A stretch of DNA of 10,857 nt from Pseudomonadota bacterium (GCA_023435265.1 JAEYRZ010000108.1:1-10857), one strand, 5' to 3'; counted from the stretch's first letter, positions 1 through 5,726 are shown. Program-made: numbers and translations. The notes: generated by a model not told the origin, from the sequence alone.

Positions 1-382
1 GACCACCCCGCTCTACAACAACTACTTCGAACATCCGCTGCTTTTCGGCGTCATCCTGCTGGCAGTGGCGGGCCTGCTGGGCATCCGCTACTACATCGCC
101 CAGGCCAGCTATTTCAAAGCCTGGATCGCCTCGGCGCTGGTCATTGCCGCGTCCACTTTCTTCGGCATCGCGGGACTCTTCCCCAACCTGTTGCCCTCCA
201 GCCTGGATCCGGCGTTCAGCTTGACTGCGTTCAACGCCTCATCCAGTCCGTTGACGCTCAAGATCATGTTGATGGTCGTGTTGTTGTTCATTCCGGTGGT
301 ATTGGCGTACCAGGGCTGGACGTATAGTCTTTTCAAAGGCAAAGTGAACCCGGCGGAGTTCGAATCAGAGGAGGCCTATTGA
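1..382 (+). CDS. cydB: Cytochrome bd ubiquinol oxidase subunit II (CydB), C-terminal part
   Basis: The gene enters from the left edge; 126 codons remain, read from base 2. CydB is the second membrane subunit of cytochrome bd, which oxidises quinol and reduces O2 to water with high affinity and protects anaerobes from oxygen. The fragment shows three hydrophobic helices (about residues 12-32, 40-62 and 85-107 of the fragment). The segment NASSSPLTLKIMLMVVLLF followed by a Tyr-Gln-x-Trp-x-Tyr end and a short charged tail is the typical CydB C-terminus. cydA is expected upstream, outside the window. The stop codon overlaps the TTG start of the cytochrome c gene, so the two are probably co-transcribed and translationally coupled. 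The family call is firm; only the N-terminal part is unseen. Confidence 0.9.
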   Translation, partial: TTPLYNNYFEHPLLFGVILLAVAGLLGIRYYIAQASYFKAWIASALVIAASTFFGIAGLFPNLLPSSLDPAFSLTAFNASSSPLTLKIMLMVVLLFIPVVLAYQGWTYSLFKGKVNPAEFESEEAY

Positions 383-759
383 TTCCATCCGAGAAGACAT
401 CGGGCTGGTGCTGCGGCCGTCTCTGGGCGGCCGTCCTGATTTCGATTCTGGTGACGCTGTCCGCAGGAGTCGCGGCGGCTTCCGAAAACCGCGGCGCCCC
501 GGAGATGGTGCTGGAGGGGGGCAGCCGCGGCAGGGTGCCCTTTTCGCACCTCAAGCACCAGAATGCCTTGAACGATTGCATGCCCTGCCACGCGCTCTTT
601 CCCCAGGAAAAAGGCAGCATCGAAGCGCTCAAGGCGCGGGGCATACTGGCGCGCAAAGAAGTGATGAACCAACAATGCATCAAATGCCATCGGACGCGCA
701 AGGATGCGTCTCAGCCCGGCGGGCCGATCACCTGCGGGGAATGCCATAAAAAGGAGTGA
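379..759 (+). CDS. Small periplasmic three-haem cytochrome c (class III / c7-like)
   Basis: This 126-residue exported cytochrome has three CxxCH haem-binding motifs: CMPCH (67-71), CIKCH (100-104) and CGECH (119-123). Extra histidines at 57 and 60 (FSHLKH) are candidates for the sixth iron ligand. Residues 1-34 look like a signal peptide, with a hydrophobic stretch at about 16-33 ending near Ala-Ala-Ala. The chosen start is a TTG inside TTGA, overlapping the cydB stop; a GGAGG lies 4 nt before it, and no later start keeps the signal peptide intact. Small multihaem cytochromes of this kind carry electrons in the periplasm of Desulfobacterota. Its coupling to cydB suggests it works with the bd oxidase or the quinone pool, but that is inferred from position only. 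The haem call is firm; the partner is unknown. Confidence 0.85.
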   Translation: MIPSEKTSGWCCGRLWAAVLISILVTLSAGVAAASENRGAPEMVLEGGSRGRVPFSHLKHQNALNDCMPCHALFPQEKGSIEALKARGILARKEVMNQQCIKCHRTRKDASQPGGPITCGECHKKE

Positions 760-764
760 TCACG

Positions 765-1733
765 ATGTTCGCACTCGGTCTTCAGGGCAGCCCGCGAAAA
801 AAGGGCAATTCGGAAACGCTGCTGGCGATGTTCATGGATGCACTGGCCCGTCAGGGGGCCCGGGTCCACACGATCGAAGTCTGCAGGCTCAAGCTGCAGC
901 CGTGCATCGAGTTGACCGCGTGCGAGAAAGACGGTTTCTGCCCGCTGAAGGATGAAATGGACAAGCAGGTTTATCCGCTGCTGCGCAAAGCCGACATCGT
1001 GGTGGCCGCCTCGCCGATCTTTTTCTACAACGTATCCTCCCAGTTGAAGGCGCTGATCGACCGCTGCCAGGCCTTTTGGGCGCGCAAATACCGCCTCAAG
1101 CTGAGAGATCCGCTGGCCTCGGTCCGTCGTGGTTATCTGTTGGCCGTCGGCGCTTCCGGCGGCAGGCAGCTCTTCGACGGCGTGCATTTGACTGCCAAAT
1201 ATTTCTTCGATGCCATCGATGCGGCGTATGCCGGCCATTTGACCTACCGCAACATCGAATCGCGGGGGGCGATCCGGCGCCATTCCGGGGTCGAAGAGGA
1301 TGTGGCTCGCGCAGCAGCCGATTTGACGACGGATTTGCGCAGGCGCCGCAAAGTCCTGGTCCTGGGCGCTACGGGCGCTTGCCGCAGTCAGATGGCGGCC
1401 GCTTTCATGGCCGGCCAGGCAGCTCGCAGTCTGGACGTGACCTGCGCCGGCATCCACCCGGCCGGGAAAATCGATGATTTGATGGCCGCGGTGATGCGTG
1501 CAAAAGGCATCGACATGGACTTTCGGGTGCCGCAGTCGGTCGAAGCGGCTATGGGGGGCGAGACGCCCGAAGAAATCATCACCATCGATGCGGCCGACCT
1601 TCCGGAGCGTTGGCCCGGCGTTCGGCGGCTCAAGTGGGACTTGCCGCCCGCACCCAAATCTGCGATGGAAGAGATGGAGCTGTTGCGCGACCGCATCGAA
1701 GCGCAGGTCAAGGCATATATCGCAATGCTGTAA
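765..1733 (+). CDS. Flavodoxin-fold FMN reductase fused to a degenerate LMW phosphatase/ArsC-like domain
   Basis: This 322-residue protein has two domains. Residues 1-190 resemble NADPH-dependent FMN reductases and iron-sulfur flavoproteins: a phosphate-binding loop SPRKKGNSE (9-17) and an isoalloxazine-side motif ASPIFFYNVSSQLKALIDR (82-100). A cysteine stretch has C47, C53 and C59, but Leu50 stands where a CxxCxxC motif would have its middle cysteine. Residues 195-322 resemble low-molecular-weight tyrosine phosphatases and thioredoxin-coupled arsenate reductases (KVLVLGATGACRSQMAAAF). In that loop the CX5R nucleophile position is Gly201, with Arg207 kept, and the late Asp-Pro acid motif reads LPPAP, so the domain looks catalytically dead. 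The ATG at 765 is preferred over an in-frame GTG at 756 because AAGGAG sits directly before 756, giving the ATG 9 nt of spacing. Its place between bd oxidase/cytochrome and rubredoxin/flavodiiron genes suggests a redox or sensing role, substrate unknown. Confidence 0.8.
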   Translation: MFALGLQGSPRKKGNSETLLAMFMDALARQGARVHTIEVCRLKLQPCIELTACEKDGFCPLKDEMDKQVYPLLRKADIVVAASPIFFYNVSSQLKALIDRCQAFWARKYRLKLRDPLASVRRGYLLAVGASGGRQLFDGVHLTAKYFFDAIDAAYAGHLTYRNIESRGAIRRHSGVEEDVARAAADLTTDLRRRRKVLVLGATGACRSQMAAAFMAGQAARSLDVTCAGIHPAGKIDDLMAAVMRAKGIDMDFRVPQSVEAAMGGETPEEIITIDAADLPERWPGVRRLKWDLPPAPKSAMEEMELLRDRIEAQVKAYIAML

Positions 1734-1752
1734 ATAAGGGAGGAGGAACGGG

Positions 1753-1914
1753 ATGGAACGTTACGTTTGTACGATTTGCGGGTATGTTTACGATCCGGAA
1801 CTGGGTGATCCGGACAACGGCGTGGAGCCGGGAACCAAATGGGAGGATGTGCCCGCTGACTGGGAATGCCCCGTGTGCGGCGCTTCCAAGGAAGATTTCG
1901 AAAAAGAAGCTTGA
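1753..1914 (+). CDS. Rubredoxin
   Basis: This 53-residue protein is a complete classical rubredoxin, a cytoplasmic one-electron carrier with a single iron held by four cysteines. The two knuckles are CTICG (C6, C9) and CPVCG (C39, C42). The conserved GYVYDPELGDPDNGV region, TKWEDVPADWECP and the acidic tail are all present, and the length matches the family. A very strong GGAGG ends 6 nt before the ATG. It lies 19 nt after the flavoprotein gene and upstream of the flavodiiron gene, its likely electron acceptor: in Desulfovibrio, rubredoxin passes electrons to rubredoxin:oxygen oxidoreductase. Identification is firm. The partner assignment rests on known family biochemistry and adjacency. Confidence 0.96.
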   Translation: MERYVCTICGYVYDPELGDPDNGVEPGTKWEDVPADWECPVCGASKEDFEKEA

Positions 1915-1936
1915 TCGAACCGTCTTCGTTCCGCAA

Positions 1937-1958
1937 CGCCCTTTCCGCTAAAAGGGCG
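1937..1958 (+). promoter_or_regulatory. Upstream hairpin of a possible attenuator
   Basis: A perfect 8-bp stem, CGCCCTTT (1937-1944) with AAAGGGCG (1951-1958), closes a 6-nt loop CCGCTA just after the rubredoxin gene. Its 3' arm overlaps GGCGGC (1955-1960), which is perfectly complementary to GCCGCC (1977-1982) in the 5' arm of the following terminator. The two pairings exclude each other, as in transcription attenuators. The pairing is seen in the sequence; regulation by it is inferred, and chance pairing in GC-rich DNA is possible. It could instead just stabilise the upstream mRNA 3' end. Confidence 0.5.
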
Positions 1959-1974
1959 GCAACACCTTAACCGC

Positions 1975-2007
1975 AGGCCGCCGTCATTGACGACGGCCGG
2001 CCTTTTT
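1975..2007 (+). terminator. Rho-independent terminator between rubredoxin and flavodiiron genes
   Basis: AGGCCGCCGTC (1975-1985) pairs with GACGG and CGGCCT (1992-2003) with one bulged C, giving an 11-bp GC-rich stem with a 6-nt loop, followed at once by a run of T (2003-2007). This is a good intrinsic terminator for the upstream operon. Only 17 nt separate it from the flavodiiron start codon, too little for an independent promoter after it. The flavodiiron gene must therefore be reached by read-through, or by a promoter whose transcript contains this hairpin. Confidence 0.75.
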
Positions 2008-2024
2008 CGCCGCTTGGAGTACGC

Positions 2025-3218
2025 ATGAAGCCGTTAGAAATCGCTCAGGGAATCTACGAGGTCGGCGTGAACGACTGGAACATCCAGGATTTCCATGGTT
2101 ATTCGACCCCGATGGGAACCAGCTACAATGCCTTTCTAATCGTCGATGAAAAAGTGGTTTTGATCGACACGGTGAAGAAAGAGTTTTGCGATCAGTTGCT
2201 GGCCAATATTTCACGGGTCATCGATCCTGCCCGGATCGATTTCGTGATCAGCAACCACACCGAAATGGACCATTCGGGGGGCCTGCCGCGCATCATGCAC
2301 CGCATCGGCGAACGCAAAGCGGTTTACTGTTCCAAAATGGGGGCCAAAAACCTGGCGCGCCATTTTCACCACGGACTCAACCTGGTTCCCGTCGAAGAAG
2401 GACAGAGCCTGGAGCTGGGCCGCCGGACGCTGACCTTCATGGAGACCCGCATGCTGCACTGGCCCGACAGCATGTTCACCTATGTTCCGCAGGACGGGAT
2501 TCTCTTCTCCAGCGACGCCTTCGGCCAGCATTATGCGGGATTCGAAAAATTCGACGATGTCGTCGGCGACGCCATCATGCCGCATGCCAAAAAGTATTTT
2601 GCAAACATCCTGATGCTATACGCGCCGCTGGTGCTCAAGCTGGTGGAAAAGGTAAGCCGCATGAACCTGCGGATCGAGATGATCTGTCCGGATCACGGCG
2701 TGATCTGGCGGCGGGCGCCCGGCCGGATCATCGACGCGTATACCCGCTGGGCCGGCCACACCCCTGCGCGTAAAGCCGTTCTGGTCTATGATACTATGTG
2801 GCACAGCACCGAATTGATGGCGAATGCAATCGCCTCCGGGCTGAGCGCCGAAGGAATCGCCGTACGCCCCATGTACCTGCGCAAATGGCACCGCAGCGAC
2901 ATCATGACCGACGTGCTTGACGCCAAGGCGGTCATCGTGGGCTCCCCGACCCTGAACAACACGCTCTTTCCCACGGTCAGCGATTTTCTGACCTACATGA
3001 AGGGATTGAAGCCGCAGAACAAGATCGGGGCGGCTTTCGGGTCCTACGGTTGGAGCGGGGAAGCCGCCCGGATCATCGCCAAGGAATTGGAGGGCCTCGA
3101 ATTCCAGATGGTGGAGCCCGTGCGCAGCCAGTATGTTCCCGATGACAACGGTTTGCAGGAGAGTTACGCATTTGGATGCGCCATCGGGCGCATGATCAAC
3201 GAACAGGTGGCGGCGTGA
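2025..3218 (+). CDS. Flavodiiron protein (rubredoxin:oxygen / NO oxidoreductase, FprA/Roo family)
   Basis: This cytoplasmic enzyme reduces O2 to water and/or NO to N2O with electrons from rubredoxin. The 397-residue length is the usual two-domain class A size. The metallo-beta-lactamase-like part (about 1-248) keeps every expected diiron ligand: H78-x-E80-x-D82-H83 (HTEMDH), H145, D164 and H224. The flavodoxin part (about 250-395) has an FMN phosphate loop YDTMWHSTELMA (255-266), SPTLNNTLFPTVSDFL (307-322) and GSYGWSGEA (339-347). GGAG at 2016-2019 lies 5 nt before the ATG. It follows the rubredoxin gene, its presumed donor, and its stop overlaps the GTG start of a ferredoxin. All metal ligands are present, so the enzyme should be active. 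The preference for O2 or NO cannot be read from sequence. Confidence 0.95.
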   Translation: MKPLEIAQGIYEVGVNDWNIQDFHGYSTPMGTSYNAFLIVDEKVVLIDTVKKEFCDQLLANISRVIDPARIDFVISNHTEMDHSGGLPRIMHRIGERKAVYCSKMGAKNLARHFHHGLNLVPVEEGQSLELGRRTLTFMETRMLHWPDSMFTYVPQDGILFSSDAFGQHYAGFEKFDDVVGDAIMPHAKKYFANILMLYAPLVLKLVEKVSRMNLRIEMICPDHGVIWRRAPGRIIDAYTRWAGHTPARKAVLVYDTMWHSTELMANAIASGLSAEGIAVRPMYLRKWHRSDIMTDVLDAKAVIVGSPTLNNTLFPTVSDFLTYMKGLKPQNKIGAAFGSYGWSGEAARIIAKELEGLEFQMVEPVRSQYVPDDNGLQESYAFGCAIGRMINEQVAA

Positions 3219-3409
3219 GGCGTCCTGTGGTCGATATCGGCAGCTGCACGTTGTGCATGGGATGCGTCGCGGTCGCTCCTCATATTTTCCGCATGAACGA
3301 TGCGGCGGGATACATCGAGGTGATCGAACTGGATCATTATCCGCCGCAGGATGTGGCCGAGGCGATCAAATACTGTCCCGAGAATGCCATCGCCTGGGAG
3401 GAGAGCTGA
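3215..3409 (+). CDS. Monocluster [4Fe-4S] ferredoxin
   Basis: This 64-residue protein carries one cluster motif, C11-x2-C14-x2-C17, with the fourth cysteine in CPENAI (C54). That is the pattern of single-cluster ferredoxins such as those of Desulfovibrio, with a typical APHIF after the first three cysteines and a tryptophan/acidic tail. The chosen GTG start forms GTGA with the flavodiiron stop; AGGTGG lies 5 nt before it. An in-frame ATG at 3176 would add 13 residues without similarity to the family. Tight coupling to the flavodiiron gene suggests the ferredoxin feeds it or the same stress response. Rubredoxin is the established donor for this enzyme class, so a second donor is inference. Confidence 0.88.
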   Translation: MRRPVVDIGSCTLCMGCVAVAPHIFRMNDAAGYIEVIELDHYPPQDVAEAIKYCPENAIAWEES

Positions 3410-3414
3410 GCGCG

Positions 3415-4092
3415 ATGAGTCTGCGGAGGCTCAAGGAGACCGTCCGGGCGCTCCTCAGGGCCGACGCGTTCGAAGCGGGCCTCGAGGCGCTGGCCGCCAT
3501 GCCCGAGCGCCGGGTGATCAATCCCCTTTTCGGACTGCTCTACGACGGCGACACCCTCACCCGCTGGCGTGCCGTGAGCGCCATGGGGCGGGTGACGGCG
3601 CGCCTGGCGGAACGGGAGCCCGAAAGCGCTCGCGTGATCATGCGCCGCCTGATGTGGAATCTCAATGATGAATCGGGCGGTATCGGCTGGGGCTCGCCCG
3701 AAGCCATGGGCGAAATCATGGCCTGCCATTTCGGCCTGGCACAAGAGTATGCCGCCATTCTGATTTCTTTCCTGGACCCCCGGGGCAACTATCTTGAGCA
3801 CGAGGTGCTGCAGCGCGGCGTTCTCTGGGGCGTGGGACGGCTGGCCAGGGTTCGCCCGCATTTGGCGGAATCGGCGGGCCCTCTGGTGGGTGCCTTTTTC
3901 GATGCCCTGGATCCCGAACTGCGCGGTCTCGGGCTGTGGGCCGCGCTTCCTTTGCCCGGCGCCCGGGGGCAGGAGCGAATCGCCGCCTTGCACCGCGATT
4001 CCGCCGAAATCGACATTTACGAAGACGGACGGCTCAACCGCTATTCGATTGCCCGCCTTGCCGAAATGGCCGCCGGTCTGCCGCGTCATTGA
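3415..4092 (+). CDS. HEAT-repeat-like protein, DVU0298-like family
   Basis: This 225-residue soluble, helix-rich protein has no signal peptide or membrane segment. Repeated helical units (about 35-63, 68-80, 95-120, 126-145 and 152-178) resemble HEAT/armadillo repeats. A highly patterned central segment, WNLNDESGGIGWGSPEAMGEI (81-101) and LEHEVLQRGVLWGVGRL (127-143), recalls a family found in sulfate reducers and known to me as DVU0298 family; no biochemical function is known to me. Such proteins usually act as protein-binding scaffolds. A GGAGGAG Shine-Dalgarno (3397-3403) lies within the ferredoxin 3' end, 5 nt separate the two genes, and the gene closes the redox cluster. A partner in assembly or regulation of the redox proteins is conceivable, but that is inference. 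Confidence 0.7.
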   Translation: MSLRRLKETVRALLRADAFEAGLEALAAMPERRVINPLFGLLYDGDTLTRWRAVSAMGRVTARLAEREPESARVIMRRLMWNLNDESGGIGWGSPEAMGEIMACHFGLAQEYAAILISFLDPRGNYLEHEVLQRGVLWGVGRLARVRPHLAESAGPLVGAFFDALDPELRGLGLWAALPLPGARGQERIAALHRDSAEIDIYEDGRLNRYSIARLAEMAAGLPRH

Positions 4093-4153
4093 TACCGCCA
4101 CGGTCAAATCTGCCGGATAGCCTGTAATTTAAGCCTGCAGAAACCCTACCGCA

Positions 4154-4184
4154 TGGACTTTTAGCAAAACGAACTAAATATATC
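4154..4184 (+). promoter_or_regulatory. Weak candidate promoter before the small acidic protein
   Basis: The 150-nt gap 4093-4242 is AT-richer than its surroundings. TGGACT (4154-4159) resembles a -35 box and TAAATATATC (4175-4184) contains -10-like sequences at 15 to 19 nt spacing, none a good match. No terminator for the preceding gene is visible here. The call rests on base composition and position more than on the motif. Confidence 0.3.
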
Positions 4185-4190
4185 CTCGAA

Positions 4191-4219
4191 TTTGCGTTCC
4201 CGGTTTCAACGGGAGCAAA
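4191..4219 (+). promoter_or_regulatory. 5' leader hairpin before the small acidic protein gene
   Basis: TTTGC (4191-4195) pairs with GCAAA (4215-4219) and TCCCG (4198-4202) pairs with CGGGA (4210-4214). This makes a 10-bp stem with a 2-nt bulge and a 7-nt loop (GTTTCAA), ending 23 nt before the start codon. No T-run follows, so it is not a terminator. It may be an mRNA-stabilising or translation-control structure, or an operator for a protein that binds inverted repeats. Confidence 0.45.
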
Positions 4220-4242
4220 GCTTATTAGAAAAGAGGGCAACG

Positions 4243-4560
4243 ATGGCAAAAGCGCGCAAAACAGAGCCGAAGGAAACGGTGATCACCGGGCTGGTCGAAG
4301 AGGTCGAACTCGAAAACGGCAATATCGGAGTACAGCTCGATGACGGCGATGACATCTATCGGGTGCTGATGGACCGGCAAGGCAAGAAGTTGCTCGACTG
4401 CATCGACGAGGAAGTCGAAGTCAGGGGCGTGGTTTCCGTCCGCGACGATCAGCAGCAGATCAAGATCCGGCATTTTCGGTTGATCAACGACTACCGCGAC
4501 GATGATGAATCCGATTTCTTCAGCAGCGATATGGATGACTATTACAATGAACGCGATTGA
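4243..4560 (+). CDS. Small acidic protein, possible OB-fold, unknown function
   Basis: I do not recognise a named family for this 105-residue cytoplasmic protein. Residues 1-10 are basic (MAKARKTEPK). Residues 12-82 alternate hydrophobic and polar residues in short strands (VITGLVEEVELENGNIGVQL, then IYRVLM, EEVEVRGVVSV and QIKIRHFRLI), a beta-barrel pattern like OB-fold or YgiW-type proteins. The last 23 residues are strongly acidic (DDDES, DMDDYYNERD). The ATG at 4243 is chosen because GAGGG lies 5 nt upstream and the extension back to 4192 runs through the leader hairpin. It stands alone with its own leader. An OB-fold with an acidic tail would fit a nucleic-acid or protein binding role, but nothing in the context confirms it. 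Confidence 0.7.
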   Translation: MAKARKTEPKETVITGLVEEVELENGNIGVQLDDGDDIYRVLMDRQGKKLLDCIDEEVEVRGVVSVRDDQQQIKIRHFRLINDYRDDDESDFFSSDMDDYYNERD

Positions 4561-4589
4561 CGGCGAGCACCGCCGCACGCCTTCGGAGG

Positions 4590-4614
4590 GGCGGATCGGT
4601 TTACGGCATCCGCC
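4590..4614 (+). other. Hairpin downstream of the small acidic protein gene
   Basis: GGCGGAT (4590-4596) pairs perfectly with ATCCGCC (4608-4614) around an 11-nt loop, 30 nt after the stop codon. There is no T-run after it, so it is at best a weak or Rho-assisted terminator or a 3'-end stabiliser. Confidence 0.35.
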
Positions 4615-4728
4615 AGGTACCGTTCAACGGCCGGCTTCGCCCTGCCGAGGAATGCATTGCGCGAATCGGCAATCATCTGCGCTATCCTAACTGCACATCG
4701 GCGCAAACACAGTGAGTGGGGTTTTCAC

Positions 4729-4755
4729 CACAGAGGGCACAGAAAACACAGAGGG
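4729..4755. repeat. Three tandem 9-nt units, CACAGARRR
   Basis: CACAGAGGG (4729-4737), CACAGAAAA (4738-4746) and CACAGAGGG (4747-4755) are three head-to-tail units of the pattern CACAGARRR, preceded by TTTTCAC. They lie in the 268-nt gap between the small acidic protein gene and tatD. Near-identical CACAGAG-rich strings recur in intergenic regions of many environmental bacteria as far as I recall, so this may be one member of a dispersed repeat family. The rest of the gap shows only short hairpins and no gene I can support. Confidence 0.6.
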
Positions 4756-4772
4756 ATGACCGTTGTGGTCAT
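4756..4772. other. Short inverted repeat after the 9-nt repeats
   Basis: ATGACC (4756-4761) and GGTCAT (4767-4772) form a perfect 6-bp stem with a 5-nt loop directly next to the repeat units. It could belong to the same repeat element, or serve as a small operator or terminator stem for tatD, whose stop lies 57 nt away. No T-run supports a terminator on either strand. Confidence 0.35.
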
Positions 4773-4828
4773 TCGGTCTTTGTTCGAGTCCATCAAGGCT
4801 AACCGTCACTTAATCTTGCCACAGCGCA

Positions 4829-5623
4829 CTAAGATTCAGCCTCCGGCGTCCAGTCAAACAGGCGGCAGGTATTCTCCCATAATTGGCGGGCCATGGTTTC
4901 GGGTGAATGGCCGAGAAGGTTCGCCAGGCGGTAGAGGACCGAACGGACAAAAGCCGGCTCATTGCGGCGGTGCTTGTTGCGCTCCGGAACCGGCGTCAGA
5001 TACGGCGCGTCGGTCTCGATCAGCATCCGTTGGGGCGGAATTTCGCGGACCATCTCCCGCAGGCCGGCGCCGCGCGCCTGAATCGTGATGATGCCGGTGA
5101 TGCCGATATACAGGTCCAGCGCCAGGTAGGCCTCGAGTTCCTGCCGCGTACCGGAGAAACAATGCACGACCCCGCTCCGGCCGGGTCTCCAGTAATCCTT
5201 CAAAATTTCCAGAAACCGTCCCTGACTGTCCCGTTCATGAAAAATCATGGGCAGCTCCAAAGCGGCGCCCAATTCCAGCTGCCGGGCGAACCACCGCTCC
5301 TGATCCCGACGGGGTGAGTGCATGCGGTTGAAATCGAGTCCGGCTTCCCCCAGGGCGCGCACTTTGGAATCGGCGGCAAGGCGGCGGATCGCTTCGAGCG
5401 TGGCATCACGACACTCGCGGGCATCATGTGGATGAACGCCCACGCTGGCGACGATGCCGGAATGGGCGCGGGCGATTTCGACCGCGCGCCGCGAGCTTTG
5501 TTCGTCGATGCCCACCACCATCATGGCGGCGATACCGGAACGGCGGGCGCGTTCGATGACGGCCCCGAGATCCTGCTCGAACGCCGGGTCATCTAAATGA
5601 CAATGGCTGTCGAATATTTTCAT
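4829..5623 (-). CDS. tatD: TatD-family metal-dependent DNase
   Basis: This 264-residue cytoplasmic TIM-barrel hydrolase belongs to the TatD family, whose studied members are metal-dependent 3'-5' exonucleases active on single-stranded or damaged DNA. Expected metal ligands are all present: H7 and H9 in DSHCHLDD, E93 in LGEAGLDF, H129 in MIFHERDS, H154 in VVHCFSGT and D205 in IETDAPYLTP. Length and motif order match the family. GAGG lies 8 nt before the ATG. The gene stands alone on the minus strand, read away from the small heat-shock gene across an AT-rich region, so it is probably expressed separately. The family includes several paralogues (TatD, YcfH, YjjV types); this sequence looks closest to the YcfH-like group, but I cannot settle which. 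Confidence 0.92.
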   Translation of the reverse strand: MKIFDSHCHLDDPAFEQDLGAVIERARRSGIAAMMVVGIDEQSSRRAVEIARAHSGIVASVGVHPHDARECRDATLEAIRRLAADSKVRALGEAGLDFNRMHSPRRDQERWFARQLELGAALELPMIFHERDSQGRFLEILKDYWRPGRSGVVHCFSGTRQELEAYLALDLYIGITGIITIQARGAGLREMVREIPPQRMLIETDAPYLTPVPERNKHRRNEPAFVRSVLYRLANLLGHSPETMARQLWENTCRLFDWTPEAES

Positions 5624-5685
5624 CCCATCAACCTCGATCGAAGCTCGTCCCTATACCAAAACTGCGAGAGATGTAAAGAGGCTGC

Positions 5686-5717
5686 ATTACTTAAATAATA
5701 AAAATGAAAAAAGTAAT
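5686..5717. promoter_or_regulatory. Inverted repeat in the AT-rich divergent promoter region
   Basis: ATTACTT (5686-5692) and AAGTAAT (5711-5717) form a perfect 7-nt inverted repeat separated by 18 nt of A-rich sequence. It lies midway between the divergent tatD and hsp20 genes, just upstream of the candidate hsp20 -35 box. It is placed where a regulator of either gene would bind. AT-rich DNA yields such repeats by chance, so confidence is low. Confidence 0.35.
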
Positions 5718-5726
5718 TAACTAAAA

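Noticed and set aside
711..1457. Open frame of 248 codons on the - strand
   Set aside because: It is antisense to the flavoprotein fusion gene, which has clear domain motifs and a ribosome binding site. The antisense product shows no recognisable motif.
3719..3738. Sigma-54-like string TGGCAC-N5-TATGC
   Set aside because: It lies inside the HEAT-repeat gene, does not match the -12 element well, and no gene starts just downstream.
4657..5088. Open frame of 143 codons on the + strand with the HHRGHRKHRG peptide
   Set aside because: It runs through the 9-nt repeats and then antisense to the conserved end of tatD. The His/Arg run is just the repeat being translated, and no ribosome binding site supports it.
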